Below the pieces are notes generated by a model, which saw only the letters and a program-made list of their open reading frames with translations, was not told where the DNA came from and did not search any database. A program made the translations under genes and the position numbers. From a gamma proteobacterium symbiont of Ctena orbiculata (GTDB lineage: Bacteria > Pseudomonadota > Gammaproteobacteria > Chromatiales > Chromatiaceae), in NCBI GenBank assembly GCA_003094555.1, contig NATW01000109.1, positions 1 to 57,343 of the forward strand: a DNA stretch of 57,343 bases, in the 5' to 3' direction. Positions 17,234-26,288 of this stretch are shown here, piece by piece (positions within the stretch are counted from its first letter, which is position 1; every line of letters begins with the position of its first letter).

Positions 17234-17881
17234 TCAGAAACGTTTTTCCAGCAGCAGCACTGCCCCCTGGTCCTCCATTTTGACCCGGTTGAGAAAGCTC
17301 ATCCCCAACAGCACGCGGGCAGGACCGTTGGTATCGATCACGAACCCTCTCACATTATTCAGGGTGATCTCCCCTACCTGCACTCTGTCGAGAGTGACAT
17401 CATATGCATTTGCAGTACCACTCGCTGTATTCACGATGATACGCTTGCCATCCAGCTTGTAGGATATACCCAGACGCTTGGCCTGATTGGCATGCATGGC
17501 GACAGCTGTAGCGCCGGTGTCGACCATAAAATTGACCGTCCTGCCATTGATCGTGCCCACCGTGGTATAGGCCCCGGCCTGGTTTCGCCATACCTTGGCG
17601 GTCACCAGATCAGGTTTGGAAAAGCGGGTGGTGATATGCCCGCCAAGGGGATAGGTTCTACGCTCTCCTTCCACCTCAATCACCGCCTCTTTGCTGTTTG
17701 AAGAGATCAGCCGTACCCCCTCAGGGGATGGCTTGTCGAGATTCAGCAGCCTTCTGACACCGTCAATGGTTACCATTGCCTTGTCAGTGAACAACGCCTC
17801 CACCACGATCTGATCGACTGCAAAGACCTGGACAGGATAGCTAGCAGCCAAAAGCAGTAACATGAAACAGCCTTTTCTCAT
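17234..17881 (-). CDS. Retroviral-type (clan AA) aspartic protease, secreted or anchored
   Basis: 215 residues from ATG 17881. A signal sequence or anchor covers about 6-22. Residues about 105-215 are a retropepsin-like domain with the active-site loop FMVDTGATAVAMH (D121 in DTGA) and a C-terminal VLLGMSFLNRV strand, as in the TIGR02281 family. One copy per chain implies a dimer. The N-terminal part (25-100) is a small beta domain found with this family. The ATG overlaps the pgpA stop as ATGA, with AGGATGG upstream; that decides the start and implies coupling. Substrate is unknown. Confidence 0.88.
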   Translation of the reverse strand: MRKGCFMLLLLAASYPVQVFAVDQIVVEALFTDKAMVTIDGVRRLLNLDKPSPEGVRLISSNSKEAVIEVEGERRTYPLGGHITTRFSKPDLVTAKVWRNQAGAYTTVGTINGRTVNFMVDTGATAVAMHANQAKRLGISYKLDGKRIIVNTASGTANAYDVTLDRVQVGEITLNNVRGFVIDTNGPARVLLGMSFLNRVKMEDQGAVLLLEKRF

Positions 17882-18363
17882 GAAAACCATCCTGTCAGGT
17901 TGAGTAGCAAGATAGAGCCTGCGGTAAAGAGTCCTGCCACAACATCGTCCAGCATGATACCCAATCCGCCTTTCACTCTCCGGTCAATCCAGAGAATAGG
18001 CCAGGGTTTAAGGATATCAAACCCACGAAACAGCAAAAACCCAATCGCAATCCATACCCAGCCGGACGGAGCGATTGCCATCGCAACCAGGTAGCCGACG
18101 ATCTCATCCCATACGATGCCACTATGATCATGTACACCCAGATCGTCAGAAGTTCGCTGACAGATCCACACACCGGCAACGAATGCCAGCAGGACAAGGA
18201 GTGAGTAGAGTAGCAATGAGAGGGGCTGGAGTAACAGATAGAGTGGTATCCCGACCAGGGTACCGTAGGTGCCAGGCGCCTTGGGCAGCAGACCGCTGCC
18301 AAAACCAAACGCAAGCAGATGGACCGGCTTGCGCATGTCAGGCATCACTTCTTCTTCATGCAT
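17878..18363 (-). CDS. pgpA: Phosphatidylglycerophosphatase A
   Basis: 161 residues. PgpA removes phosphate from phosphatidylglycerophosphate in the inner membrane. GSGLLPKAPGTYGTL near 22-36, DLGVHDHSGIVWDEIVGYLV near 74-93 and DIKPWPI-like FDILKPWPILWIDRRVKGG near 113-131 hold the conserved acidic residues. About four membrane helices are present. ATG 18363 and an in-frame ATG at 18345 are both possible; GAAGAAG precedes the latter. It follows thiL after 39 bases, the standard nusB-thiL-pgpA order, and overlaps the next gene by 4 bases. Confidence 0.94.
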   Translation of the reverse strand: MHEEEVMPDMRKPVHLLAFGFGSGLLPKAPGTYGTLVGIPLYLLLQPLSLLLYSLLVLLAFVAGVWICQRTSDDLGVHDHSGIVWDEIVGYLVAMAIAPSGWVWIAIGFLLFRGFDILKPWPILWIDRRVKGGLGIMLDDVVAGLFTAGSILLLNLTGWFS

Positions 18364-18402
18364 GGATAAGATCCATCCCTGGTGCCAGCGTCTGAAACAT
18401 AC

Positions 18403-19395
18403 TCAGGTTTCTCCGTCCCGGCTCGAGAAATGCTCGTAACCCGTACGCCCAGTCGTCCATAAAGATCCATCCCCTTGGAGACAGCGCAATCCCCGCTGCG
18501 CCTCAATGATACCAATGGGTGTCATATTGACACCGCTTCGCCGCGAGATTGCGGCCACCTGGTCGCGATGTTCCACTGGCAGGGTGAAACAGAGCTCATA
18601 GTCGTCACCACCCGCGATTATGATCCCCCACTCTTCTCCCCCCTGGAGATTGGCGGCAACCGGAGACGACAAGGGGATCTTATCGAGTTCCAGCCTGGCA
18701 CCGACCCCGCTCGATTGCAGAATATGCCCCAGATCCGCCAGCAGGCCGTCAGAGATATCGATTGCACTGCTGGCAAGCTCGCGCAGGGCCAGACCTGCCT
18801 CGACCCTTGGAGTCGGTCTTTCGAGGCGCTCTATAAGTGGCTGCAGATCACTCCGGTCAGCCCATGCATGCTTACAATCCAGGGCCATTGCAGCATCACC
18901 AAGGGTACCTGTCACATAGATTTCGTCTCCCACTCGCGCAACGCTACGGGTCAGGCCCTTACCCATGGGTAACAGACCATGCACTTGGACTGTGATGCTC
19001 AATGGTCCGGAAGTGGTGTCCCCCCCCACCAGTTGCAGCTCATACTGCCCTGCCAGCTCGGCGAATCCCCGGCAGAACTCCCTGAGCCAAAAGTCATCTA
19101 CTTCGGGGAGTGTCAGCGCCAGGGTGGCCCAGGCTGGTTCAGCACCCATGGCAGCCAGATCACTGAGATTGACCGCCAGGGCCTTATAGCCAAGATTCAC
19201 CGGTGAGATATCGGGAAAAAAGTGCACACCGGCGACCAGGGTATCCACACTCACCGCCAGATCCATCCCCTGGGGCACCCGCAGCAGTGCAGCATCATCA
19301 CCCACACCCAACACCACATCACCGCGTTGCGATGTCATGTCGGCAAAATAGTCATTGATAAGGTCGAATTCAGCGATAGGGTGACGCTTGCTCAT
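18403..19395 (-). CDS. thiL: Thiamine-monophosphate kinase
   Basis: 330 residues. ThiL phosphorylates thiamine monophosphate to the active diphosphate. It belongs to the PurM/SelD-like ATPases: EFDLINDYFA at the start, VVLGVGDDAALLRVPQG near 27-43, VSVDTLVAGVHF near 49-60, LVGGDTTSGPLSI in the middle, AIDISDGLLADLGHI and AGGDDYELCFTLP. Length is typical. It sits between nusB (151 bases upstream) and pgpA. The gap shows no riboswitch that I recognise. Confidence 0.95.
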   Translation of the reverse strand: MSKRHPIAEFDLINDYFADMTSQRGDVVLGVGDDAALLRVPQGMDLAVSVDTLVAGVHFFPDISPVNLGYKALAVNLSDLAAMGAEPAWATLALTLPEVDDFWLREFCRGFAELAGQYELQLVGGDTTSGPLSITVQVHGLLPMGKGLTRSVARVGDEIYVTGTLGDAAMALDCKHAWADRSDLQPLIERLERPTPRVEAGLALRELASSAIDISDGLLADLGHILQSSGVGARLELDKIPLSSPVAANLQGGEEWGIIIAGGDDYELCFTLPVEHRDQVAAISRRSGVNMTPIGIIEAQRGLRCLQGDGSLWTTGRTGYEHFSSRDGET

Positions 19396-19546
19396 TAGGG
19401 TGGCTGTTATCTCCAGTAAACTGCCAGTGTAACTATCAAGCGATTGAAGAAAAAGAGGGTGCTTCGCTACACCAGTACCAAGCTCAAAGAAGATGGGAAG
19501 TAGTAGTGACCAGGGACATTAGTTAAGGAATAGCTGACTGAAGCCC

Positions 19547-19978
19547 CTAGCTTCGACCCACGTTCACTTCCACAGTACGTACCTTCTTTGCCACCTGATC
19601 AAGTACTCCATTGACAAATTTATGACCCTGTTCCGCACCAAACACCTTGGCCAGTTCCACCGCCTCGTTGATCACCACGCGATAGGGGATCTCCGGCTTG
19701 TGGCTTAATTCGTAGACACCCAGACGCAGAATGGCACGCTCTACCGGGTCCACACTCTCGATGGCCCGGTCCAGGGTGGGTTTGAGCAGTTCATCCAGTT
19801 CCACCAGATGGCTTGGCACACCCTTCATCAGATCCTGAAAGTAGGGAATTTCGAAACTCTTGAGATCCTGTTCCTCGAGAAACTGATTGATGATATCAGC
19901 CACATCCTGTCCGGCTATCTGCCATTGATAGATCGCCTGAACAGCATGTTTGCGCGCTTGGCTGCGTTTTTCACTCAT
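19547..19978 (-). CDS. nusB: Transcription antitermination factor NusB
   Basis: 143 residues, an all-helical RNA-binding protein that joins NusE (S10) at boxA for rRNA antitermination. RSQARKHAVQAIYQWQIAGQ at the N-terminus and ERAILRLGVYELSH with YRVVINEAVELAKVFG toward the C-terminus are family-typical. The ATG at 19978 overlaps the ribH stop as TGATG, which fixes the start and points to coupling. An upstream TTG would add one residue. ribH-nusB adjacency is common in proteobacteria. Confidence 0.95.
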   Translation of the reverse strand: MSEKRSQARKHAVQAIYQWQIAGQDVADIINQFLEEQDLKSFEIPYFQDLMKGVPSHLVELDELLKPTLDRAIESVDPVERAILRLGVYELSHKPEIPYRVVINEAVELAKVFGAEQGHKFVNGVLDQVAKKVRTVEVNVGRS

Positions 19979-20448
19979 CAACCGATCTGGCGTAACAGGT
20001 TAACCATTTCAATCGCAGACAGGGTTGCCTCTGCGCCTTTGTTTCCAGCCTTGGTCCCGGCACGCTCAATGGCCTGTTCAATGGTATCCACGGTGAGAAC
20101 GCCAAACGCGATCGGGACACCATGTTTCAAAGTCACCTGTGCCATGCCTTTCACACACTCGCCGGCAACATATTCAAAATGAGGTGTGCCCCCACGTATC
20201 ACGGCACCCAGCGCGATGATAGCGTCGTATTCACCCTTCGCCGCCAGCTTTTCCAACGCCAGCGGCATCTCAAAAGCACCCGGCACCCGCACCAGGGTAA
20301 TGTCGTCTTCATTGGCACCATGTCGCTTCAGGGTATCCACGGCCCCATCCAGCAGACTCTCAACAATGAAGCTGTTAAAGCGCGCAACCACCAGACAGAA
20401 GCGTGCATCTTTGACAGTCATTGCCCCTTCGATTGTCTTTATACTCAT
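19978..20448 (-). CDS. ribH: 6,7-dimethyl-8-ribityllumazine synthase
   Basis: 156 residues. RibH condenses the RibB product with the pyrimidine from RibD to give lumazine. [17 protein letters not shown] near 19-35, [15 protein letters not shown] near 55-69, [19 protein letters not shown] near 80-98 with the catalytic histidine, and [14 protein letters not shown] near 113-126 identify it. It assembles as pentamers or icosahedra. It is 106 bases downstream of ribBA and overlaps nusB by one base. Confidence 0.96.
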   Translation of the reverse strand: MSIKTIEGAMTVKDARFCLVVARFNSFIVESLLDGAVDTLKRHGANEDDITLVRVPGAFEMPLALEKLAAKGEYDAIIALGAVIRGGTPHFEYVAGECVKGMAQVTLKHGVPIAFGVLTVDTIEQAIERAGTKAGNKGAEATLSAIEMVNLLRQIG

Positions 20449-20554
20449 CTATTACTACCCTGAAATTTAACAACTGATACTTACTCTTCACACCTAACTA
20501 TAGTCAGTGTCCGTTCAACACACCGCATATTCTTAAGCACTTTACCTTACCGGC

Positions 20555-21670
20555 TCACTTTCCCGCCACATACTCGGTAACTTCCATATCAAATCCGGAC
20601 AGGGCATGAATACTCTTGGGTGCACTCAATACCCGCATCTTTCTTACCCCGAGATCGAATAGAATCTGCGCCCCCACACCATAGGTTCGCAGCTCCTTGC
20701 TATTGTCGTTCTTGACAAACTTCTTCTGTGAATCATCCACAGCTTGCATGTCAATCATCCTCTGCACGATCTCCCGAGCCGTATCGTGATTTCTCAGTAC
20801 CACGATGACACCCTCATCCTCCTTGCCGATCATACTCATGGCACTGCGCAACGGCCATCCACATTCACCGATTTTTGCTTCAAACAGATCACATAGGCTG
20901 TTCTGCATATGCACCCTTACCAGAGTGGGTCGATCTGCTGAGGGATGACCCTTGACCACCGCCAGATGGAGTTCGTTGTCCACCACATCCTGGTAGGCAA
21001 CCAGGCGGAAATCACCATACTGGGTAGGGAAGTTGCATTCACTCACCCGCTCGATGGTGGTCTCATTCTTCACTCTATAATGGATCAGATCGGCAATGGT
21101 GCCGATCTTCAAGTCGAAGTCCTCGGCAAATTTTTCCAGGTCTGCCCGACGCGCCATGGTGCCGTCTTCGTTGAGGATCTCAACAATCACCGCCGCCGGC
21201 GATTGGCCCGCAAGACGCGCCAGATCGCATCCAGCTTCGGTATGCCCGGCACGCACCAACACACCACCGGGCTGAGCCATCAATGGAAAGATATGTCCTG
21301 GCTGGACCAGATCCTGGGGCTTGGCGTCGGGGGCCACGGCAGCGAGTATGGTAGTGGATCGATCGGCTGCTGAGATACCTGTGGTCACGCCATCTGCCGC
21401 TTCGATTGAGACGGTAAAGTTGGTTGCCGAAAGCTCATCATCCGTGGTGACCATCAATGGCAGTCGCAGTTGGCTGCAATGCTCCTTGGTCAATGTCAGG
21501 CAGATCAGACCGCGCCCATAACGGGCCATGAAGTTGATGGCTTCGGGTGTTACACACTCCGCCGCCATGACCAGGTCACCTTCATTTTCTCGATCCTCGT
21601 CGTCCATGATAATGACCATCTTACCCTGCCTCAGGTCGTCAAGGATCTCTTGTGTGGTGTTAAGCGCCAT
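20555..21670 (-). CDS. ribBA: RibB (DHBP synthase) fused to a degenerate GTP cyclohydrolase II domain
   Basis: 371 residues. Residues 1-200 are 3,4-dihydroxy-2-butanone 4-phosphate synthase with [12 protein letters not shown] at 23-34 and [13 protein letters not shown] at 143-155, making the four-carbon riboflavin precursor from ribulose 5-phosphate. Residues 208-371 have the GTP cyclohydrolase II fold and keep [17 protein letters not shown]. But the zinc cysteines are mostly gone: where active enzymes read HSECLTGD and RCDCG, this protein reads HMQNSLCD and IGECG. Only one aligned cysteine (C270) remains, so the second domain is probably inactive, as in RibBX proteins. A separate ribA is then needed elsewhere. 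A plus-strand gene separates it from ribE. Confidence 0.92.
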   Translation of the reverse strand: MALNTTQEILDDLRQGKMVIIMDDEDRENEGDLVMAAECVTPEAINFMARYGRGLICLTLTKEHCSQLRLPLMVTTDDELSATNFTVSIEAADGVTTGISAADRSTTILAAVAPDAKPQDLVQPGHIFPLMAQPGGVLVRAGHTEAGCDLARLAGQSPAAVIVEILNEDGTMARRADLEKFAEDFDLKIGTIADLIHYRVKNETTIERVSECNFPTQYGDFRLVAYQDVVDNELHLAVVKGHPSADRPTLVRVHMQNSLCDLFEAKIGECGWPLRSAMSMIGKEDEGVIVVLRNHDTAREIVQRMIDMQAVDDSQKKFVKNDNSKELRTYGVGAQILFDLGVRKMRVLSAPKSIHALSGFDMEVTEYVAGK

Positions 21671-21875
21671 GTACTACCCATGAATTTTGTTCAAAGTTAA
21701 CCATTTATTCTAACAGAGCAATATGTTCAGGGCATCCGAAATTCACCTGCCGATGCCACGCCTGTCCAGCGTGATGCATTTGTGAAGATTTCGTGATCTG
21801 AAAGGGAGGTTGGCGGTTCAGACTCTCATACACAGTAACAATCACCAACCGTAATACCCAAGTGAGGAGATGATC

Positions 21876-22595
21876 ATGAAAAAGAGCCTGACCGTATTGG
21901 CAGCATCTGTGAGTTTACTTTTCTCGGCAAACAGTTTGGCGAGTGACCGTGAAATCAGTGTGGAGATCACCAATCTGACCAACGCCATATATTTTACCCC
22001 CCTGCTGGTGGCCACCCACAATCGCCATACCGACCTGTTCGAGGTTGGCACAGCGGCATCGGCCAACCTGCAGGCTATGGCCGAGGGTGGCAACATCGAT
22101 GGCCTGATCGCTGATGTTAAAGCCTCAGGTGGCGAATATGTGGCCAACCCGGCCTCCGGCCTGCTGGCGCCGGGCGCCACCGCTGAGGCAGTCATCGAAA
22201 GACCCAGAAAAAGAAACCGATTTCTCTCGGTGGTGGGAATGTTGCTTCCCACCAATGATGGGTTTGTCGGCCTCGACAGTTTGAGGGTTCCCAAGAAGAA
22301 GGGCACTTACACCTACTATCTGCACGGTTATGATGCCGGCACCGAGGCGAATGATGAAATCATCACCGGTGGTGGTGCCCCTGGCGCACCAGGGATTCCA
22401 GCCGATCCAGGTGGTAATGCCGGTAGTGGCGGTAGTCCCACAGTGGCAGCGGATCACAATCCGACCGTGCATATCCATCGGGGCGTAACGGGAGATAGTG
22501 ACCCAACGGGTGGTGACAGCGACCTGGACGCCAGGGTACATACCTGGCAGGGGCCTGTGGCGCGTTTGGTAATCCGTGTCAACGAAGACGATTAG
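21876..22595 (+). CDS. Spondin-domain exported protein
   Basis: 239 residues from ATG 21876, chosen because GAGGAG is correctly spaced; an ATG at 21870 abuts it. Signal peptide at about 1-22 with a likely cut after SLAS. The mature part matches bacterial spondin_N proteins: ISVEITNLTNAIYFTPLLVATHN, PASGLLAPGATAE, LSVVGMLLPTNDGFVGLDSL and YYLHGYDAGTEANDE. A Gly/Ala/Pro-rich segment, GGGAPGAPGIPADPGGNAG, precedes a histidine-containing C-terminal strand with VHIHRG. Function in bacteria is unknown; a role outside the cell is inferred. It lies alone and opposite to the riboflavin genes on both sides. Confidence 0.87.
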   Translation: MKKSLTVLAASVSLLFSANSLASDREISVEITNLTNAIYFTPLLVATHNRHTDLFEVGTAASANLQAMAEGGNIDGLIADVKASGGEYVANPASGLLAPGATAEAVIERPRKRNRFLSVVGMLLPTNDGFVGLDSLRVPKKKGTYTYYLHGYDAGTEANDEIITGGGAPGAPGIPADPGGNAGSGGSPTVAADHNPTVHIHRGVTGDSDPTGGDSDLDARVHTWQGPVARLVIRVNEDD

Positions 22596-22607
22596 ATTGT
22601 AGATTGG

Positions 22608-23273
22608 CTACGAATTCCGAATAAAACCGTGCTCTTTCAACAGTGTCTCGGTCACCCCCGAGGCACTGTTTTTTGCTTCCAGTTCGCCCAACATCAAGCG
22701 TTCCAGATAGCGGGCGACCAGATCGACCTCCAGATTGACTTCGCTGCCGACCCGGTAATTTTCCATGATGGTCTGCTGCAGGGTGTGGGGGACGATATTC
22801 AAATCGAAACTGGCCCCATCCACCCCGTTCACCGTAAGACTCACACCATCCACACAGATCGATCCCTTAGGTGCGATATAGCGTGCCAAAGCAGCCGGCG
22901 CCTCGATCCTGAAACGTATCGATCGGGCATCATCCCGCCGTTCCGCCACCTGGCCCACCCCATCCACATGTCCGCTGACCAGGTGCCCTCCCAGGGGCGT
23001 ACTCAGGGTCAACGCCTTCTCCAGGTTCACCGGGCTGCCCGGTTGCAGTTTCTCTAGGGTGGTGAGAGAGAGGGTCTCCCGCGAAACATCTGCACTAAAG
23101 CCCTCCCCTGACAAGTCGATCACTGTCAGGCAGATACCGTTGGTGGCAATGCTGTCGCCCAATACCACGTTGCTCATATCGAGCTGACCAGCCCCGATCG
23201 TCAAACGCAGATCACCCTGCCTTGGCTCTATGCCAGCGATCGATCCGACTGCCTGGATAATACCGGTAAACAT
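22608..23273 (-). CDS. ribE: Riboflavin synthase, alpha subunit
   Basis: 221 residues. It dismutates two lumazines to riboflavin and the RibH substrate. Two lumazine-binding repeats are visible: MFTGIIQAVGSI at the start with VVLGDSIATNGICLTVI near 36-52, and the second with APKGSICVDGVSLTVNGV near 131-148. GGHLVSGHVDGVG near 95-107 is also diagnostic. It follows ribD after 2 bases. Its last 25 codons also carry the hairpin of a terminator read on the other strand, so this stretch is under two constraints. Some authors call the gene ribC. Confidence 0.95.
   Translation of the reverse strand: MFTGIIQAVGSIAGIEPRQGDLRLTIGAGQLDMSNVVLGDSIATNGICLTVIDLSGEGFSADVSRETLSLTTLEKLQPGSPVNLEKALTLSTPLGGHLVSGHVDGVGQVAERRDDARSIRFRIEAPAALARYIAPKGSICVDGVSLTVNGVDGASFDLNIVPHTLQQTIMENYRVGSEVNLEVDLVARYLERLMLGELEAKNSASGVTETLLKEHGFIRNS
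22639..22674 (+). terminator. Rho-independent terminator of the spondin gene, inside ribE
   Basis: Stem arms 22639-22651 and 22658-22670 pair over 13 positions with a single wobble around a 6-base loop, followed by six Ts (22669-22674). It is 44 bases past the spondin stop and lies wholly within the C-terminal coding part of convergent ribE. Confidence 0.88.
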
Positions 23274-23275
23274 GA

Positions 23276-24403
23276 TCAGTCCCCTGGTCCACTAAGTTTT
23301 GCGGTTATCCGGATATCCGGACCGATCTGGCGTAAGTCTGTAACCCGCAATGGGATTCGATCGGCCATTCGGGATATATCCGGAAGCAGGAACAGACCAC
23401 GCCCCTTGCTTCCCATCAGGTGCGGCGCCTGATAGACAATCAGCTCGTCCACCAAGCCCTGTTCCAGCATCGCACCGGCCAGGGTCGCCCCTGACTCCAA
23501 TAGCACCTCATTGATCTCCTGTTCCCCCAGATAACGCACTACCTGCTGCAGATCAAGCCGCTGCTCGTCACCCGGCAGCCTTACAATTTGTGCGCCAGCG
23601 CTCTCCAATGCAGTACCGTGAAGGGGTTGTTCGCCACTACAGATAATCAGCGTTGGACCTGGCAGGCCTAACATCTTAGCGTCCACCGGGGTGGCGAGTT
23701 CAGGGTCCAATACCACCCGCACCGGATGTGGAACCGGGACATCTTGATCAAGACCCAGTTCCCTCCCGGACAGGCGGACATTCATGCCGGGGTCATCGGC
23801 CAACAAGGTGCCGACACCGGTGAGTATGGCCGCGCTCTGGGCACGTAACCTTTGCACATCCGCCCGGGCAGCAGGTGAGGTTATCCACTGACTCTCGCCA
23901 TCGGCCATGGCGGTACGGCCATCCAGACTCATCGCCATTTTGCATCGGATAAGGGGGAGTCCACGGGTCATGCGTTTGATAAAACCGGGATTCAGTGCTT
24001 CCGCCTGGGATCGCATTACCCCTTCAGTGACCTGAATACCGGCTTGACGTAACAGCTCCATGCCGCGCCCAGCCACCAGGGGATTGGGATCAGGCATCGC
24101 CACTACGACCCGTTTTACACCTGATTCGATAAGGGCATCGGTGCATGGCGGTGTCCTGCCTTGATGGCAGCAAGGCTCCAGGGTCACATAGAGTGTCGCC
24201 CCTCTGGCAGCCACACCTGCGTCGGCCAAGGCATTTCGCTCCGCATGGGGTTCCCCGGCACGTCGGTGAAAACCCTCCGCAATGACCTCGCCATCCTTGA
24301 CGATCAGGCAGCCGACACGGGGATTTGGGTGGGTGCTATACCAACCGCGCTTGGCAAGCTGAATCGCCCGCGCCATATAACCCTGGTCAAGGGCGCTGTT
24401 CAA
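23276..24403 (-). CDS. ribD: Bifunctional riboflavin deaminase/reductase
   Basis: 375 residues. The N-terminal cytidine-deaminase-like domain has [11 protein letters not shown] and the zinc cysteines of [16 protein letters not shown]. The C-terminal reductase domain begins near 150 with [16 protein letters not shown] and includes [16 protein letters not shown] and [17 protein letters not shown]. It converts the GTP cyclohydrolase II product to the ribitylamino-pyrimidine used by RibH. I take TTG 24403 as the start because AGGA lies upstream, it overlaps the nrdR stop as TTGA, and the N-terminus aligns with E. coli RibD. ATG 24376 is an alternative. Confidence 0.95.
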   Translation of the reverse strand: MNSALDQGYMARAIQLAKRGWYSTHPNPRVGCLIVKDGEVIAEGFHRRAGEPHAERNALADAGVAARGATLYVTLEPCCHQGRTPPCTDALIESGVKRVVVAMPDPNPLVAGRGMELLRQAGIQVTEGVMRSQAEALNPGFIKRMTRGLPLIRCKMAMSLDGRTAMADGESQWITSPAARADVQRLRAQSAAILTGVGTLLADDPGMNVRLSGRELGLDQDVPVPHPVRVVLDPELATPVDAKMLGLPGPTLIICSGEQPLHGTALESAGAQIVRLPGDEQRLDLQQVVRYLGEQEINEVLLESGATLAGAMLEQGLVDELIVYQAPHLMGSKGRGLFLLPDISRMADRIPLRVTDLRQIGPDIRITAKLSGPGD

Positions 24404-24912
24404 CGCTTTTTTTCCTCTTCACGCAACAGATCAAGTTGTCGCCGAAGCTCTTCCGGGCTGGGTTGTTGTTCCAATCTCTCGATCTCTTCGCGAAAGGCAT
24501 TCACATCCTCAAACTTACGATAGACGGATGCAAACCTGACATAGGCGACCTGGTCCAACCGCTTCAACTCATCCATCACCAGTTCACCGATCGCCAGCGA
24601 CGCCACCTCCCGCTCACCGCCAGCCATCAATTTACGCGTGATGTGATTGATTGCAGCGTCCATCTGCTCGGCACTCACTGGCCTTTTTTCCAGGGCGCGA
24701 GTCATTCCTGCACGCAGCTTTCGACCATCGAAATGGACCCGGCTGCCGTCCTGTTTCACTACCCAGGGCAGATTGAGTTCGGCTGTCTCATAGGTAGTGA
24801 AACGCTCCTTGCAGACCGTACACTCGCGACGCCGGCGGATCTGATCGCCCTCTCCCGCGAGTCGGGAGTCGATAACTTTTGTATCCTGGGCCCCGCAGAA
24901 TGGACAACGCAT
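24400..24912 (-). CDS. nrdR: Transcriptional repressor NrdR
   Basis: 170 residues. The zinc ribbon is C3/C6 and C31/C34 with the basic DNA-binding stretch RRRREC between. The ATP-cone from about 49 on has [19 protein letters not shown]. NrdR senses nucleotides and represses ribonucleotide reductase genes; no nrd gene or clear NrdR box pair is here. nrdR-ribD adjacency is very common in proteobacteria. It lies 11 bases after glyA and overlaps ribD by 4 bases, so the three are likely one transcript. Confidence 0.96.
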   Translation of the reverse strand: MRCPFCGAQDTKVIDSRLAGEGDQIRRRRECTVCKERFTTYETAELNLPWVVKQDGSRVHFDGRKLRAGMTRALEKRPVSAEQMDAAINHITRKLMAGGEREVASLAIGELVMDELKRLDQVAYVRFASVYRKFEDVNAFREEIERLEQQPSPEELRRQLDLLREEEKKR

Positions 24913-24923
24913 TTTTAAAAAAA

Positions 24924-26180
24924 TTAACCGCTGTAGACGGGATATTTGGCGCAGATTTCCAGCACCTTTGTCTTAATCGAGTCAATGACCGTCTGGTCGC
25001 CCCGGCTATCGATGACATCACACATCCAACCCGCCAGCTCCACGCACTCCTTCTCACCGAAGCCACGGGTTGTAACCGCTGGGGTCCCGACCCTGATCCC
25101 GGAGGTGACGAATGGCGATTGAGGATCATTGGGTACGGCATTTTTATTCACTGTGATGTTCGCCGCGCCAAGCCAGGCATCCACATCCTTGCCGGTCAAC
25201 CCCGCCTCGATGAAACTGACCAGGAAAAGATGGTCATCGGTGCCCTTGGACACCACATCGTATCCCCGCTCCATGAAGACCTTGGCCATGGCCCGTGCAT
25301 TCTCGATAACATCCTGTTGATAGGCCTTGAATTCAGGCTCCATCGCCTCTTTGAAGGCCACTGCCTTGGCGGCGATGACATGCATTAGGGGGCCGCCCTG
25401 GATACCGGGAAAGACCAATGAATTGAACTTCTTTTCGAGCTCCGGATTGGCCTTGGCCAGGATTAGCCCGCCACGGGGTCCGCGCAGGGTCTTGTGGGTG
25501 GTGGTGGTGGTGACATCCGCAATTTGTACTGGACTGGGATAGTGTCCGGCGGCTATCAGACCGGCCACGTGGGCCATATCCACAAACAGGTAGGCACCCA
25601 CCTCATCTGAGATATCGCGAAATCGTTGCCAATCGACCACACGCGAATAGGCAGAGAAACCTGCCACGATCATTTTCGGTTTATGCTCTTTGGCGAGGCG
25701 CTCGACCTCATCGTAGTCGATTTCACCGCTATCGGGATTCAATCCATACTGGATGGCATGGTATAGCTTGCCGGAGAAGTTGGGCTTGGCGCCATGGGTC
25801 AGATGTCCGCCATGCGCCAGGCTCATACCCAGGATGGTGTCCCCAGGTTCACACAACGCCATATAGACCGCGGCATTGGCCTGGGAGCCGGAATGGGGTT
25901 GGACATTGGCATAGTCAGCATTGAACAGTGCCTTGGCGCGATCGATGGCCAATTGTTCGGCGACATCCACATATTCACAGCCGCCGTAGTAGCGCTTGTG
26001 GGGATACCCCTCGGCATATTTATTGGTCATCACCCCACCCTGGGCCTGCATAACCCTGGGGCTGGTATAGTTTTCCGACGCAATCAGCTCGATATGCTCT
26101 TCCTGACGTCGCTCCTCCGCCTCTATGGCTTCCCAAAGTTCGTCGTCATAACCCTGAATTTGCATGCTTTTTTTGAACAT
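24924..26180 (-). CDS. glyA: Serine hydroxymethyltransferase
   Basis: 418 residues. GlyA uses PLP to move a one-carbon unit from serine to tetrahydrofolate. [19 protein letters not shown] near 33-51, [19 protein letters not shown] near 54-72 and the PLP-lysine segment [14 protein letters not shown] near 224-237 are diagnostic. I start at ATG 26180, which aligns with the E. coli N-terminus and has GGAGAGATC upstream; an open extension to 26222 has no support. It heads the glyA-nrdR-ribD-ribE group. I see no glycine riboswitch in its short leader. Confidence 0.97.
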   Translation of the reverse strand: MFKKSMQIQGYDDELWEAIEAEERRQEEHIELIASENYTSPRVMQAQGGVMTNKYAEGYPHKRYYGGCEYVDVAEQLAIDRAKALFNADYANVQPHSGSQANAAVYMALCEPGDTILGMSLAHGGHLTHGAKPNFSGKLYHAIQYGLNPDSGEIDYDEVERLAKEHKPKMIVAGFSAYSRVVDWQRFRDISDEVGAYLFVDMAHVAGLIAAGHYPSPVQIADVTTTTTHKTLRGPRGGLILAKANPELEKKFNSLVFPGIQGGPLMHVIAAKAVAFKEAMEPEFKAYQQDVIENARAMAKVFMERGYDVVSKGTDDHLFLVSFIEAGLTGKDVDAWLGAANITVNKNAVPNDPQSPFVTSGIRVGTPAVTTRGFGEKECVELAGWMCDVIDSRGDQTVIDSIKTKVLEICAKYPVYSG

Positions 26181-26288
26181 CTCGATCTCTCCGGCCATAG
26201 TGGAAGGGCGGAAATATAGCAAAATATGGCGTCTGAGTCCTGTGCTATTCGATGACCTGACAGTTCAGGCCATCCCTATCGGGCGGTT

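Noticed and set aside
21671..21875. FMN riboswitch before ribBA
   Set aside because: The conserved FMN-element words are not found on either strand in the gap.
26181..26288. Glycine riboswitch before glyA
   Set aside because: The leader is short and shows no tandem aptamer pattern.
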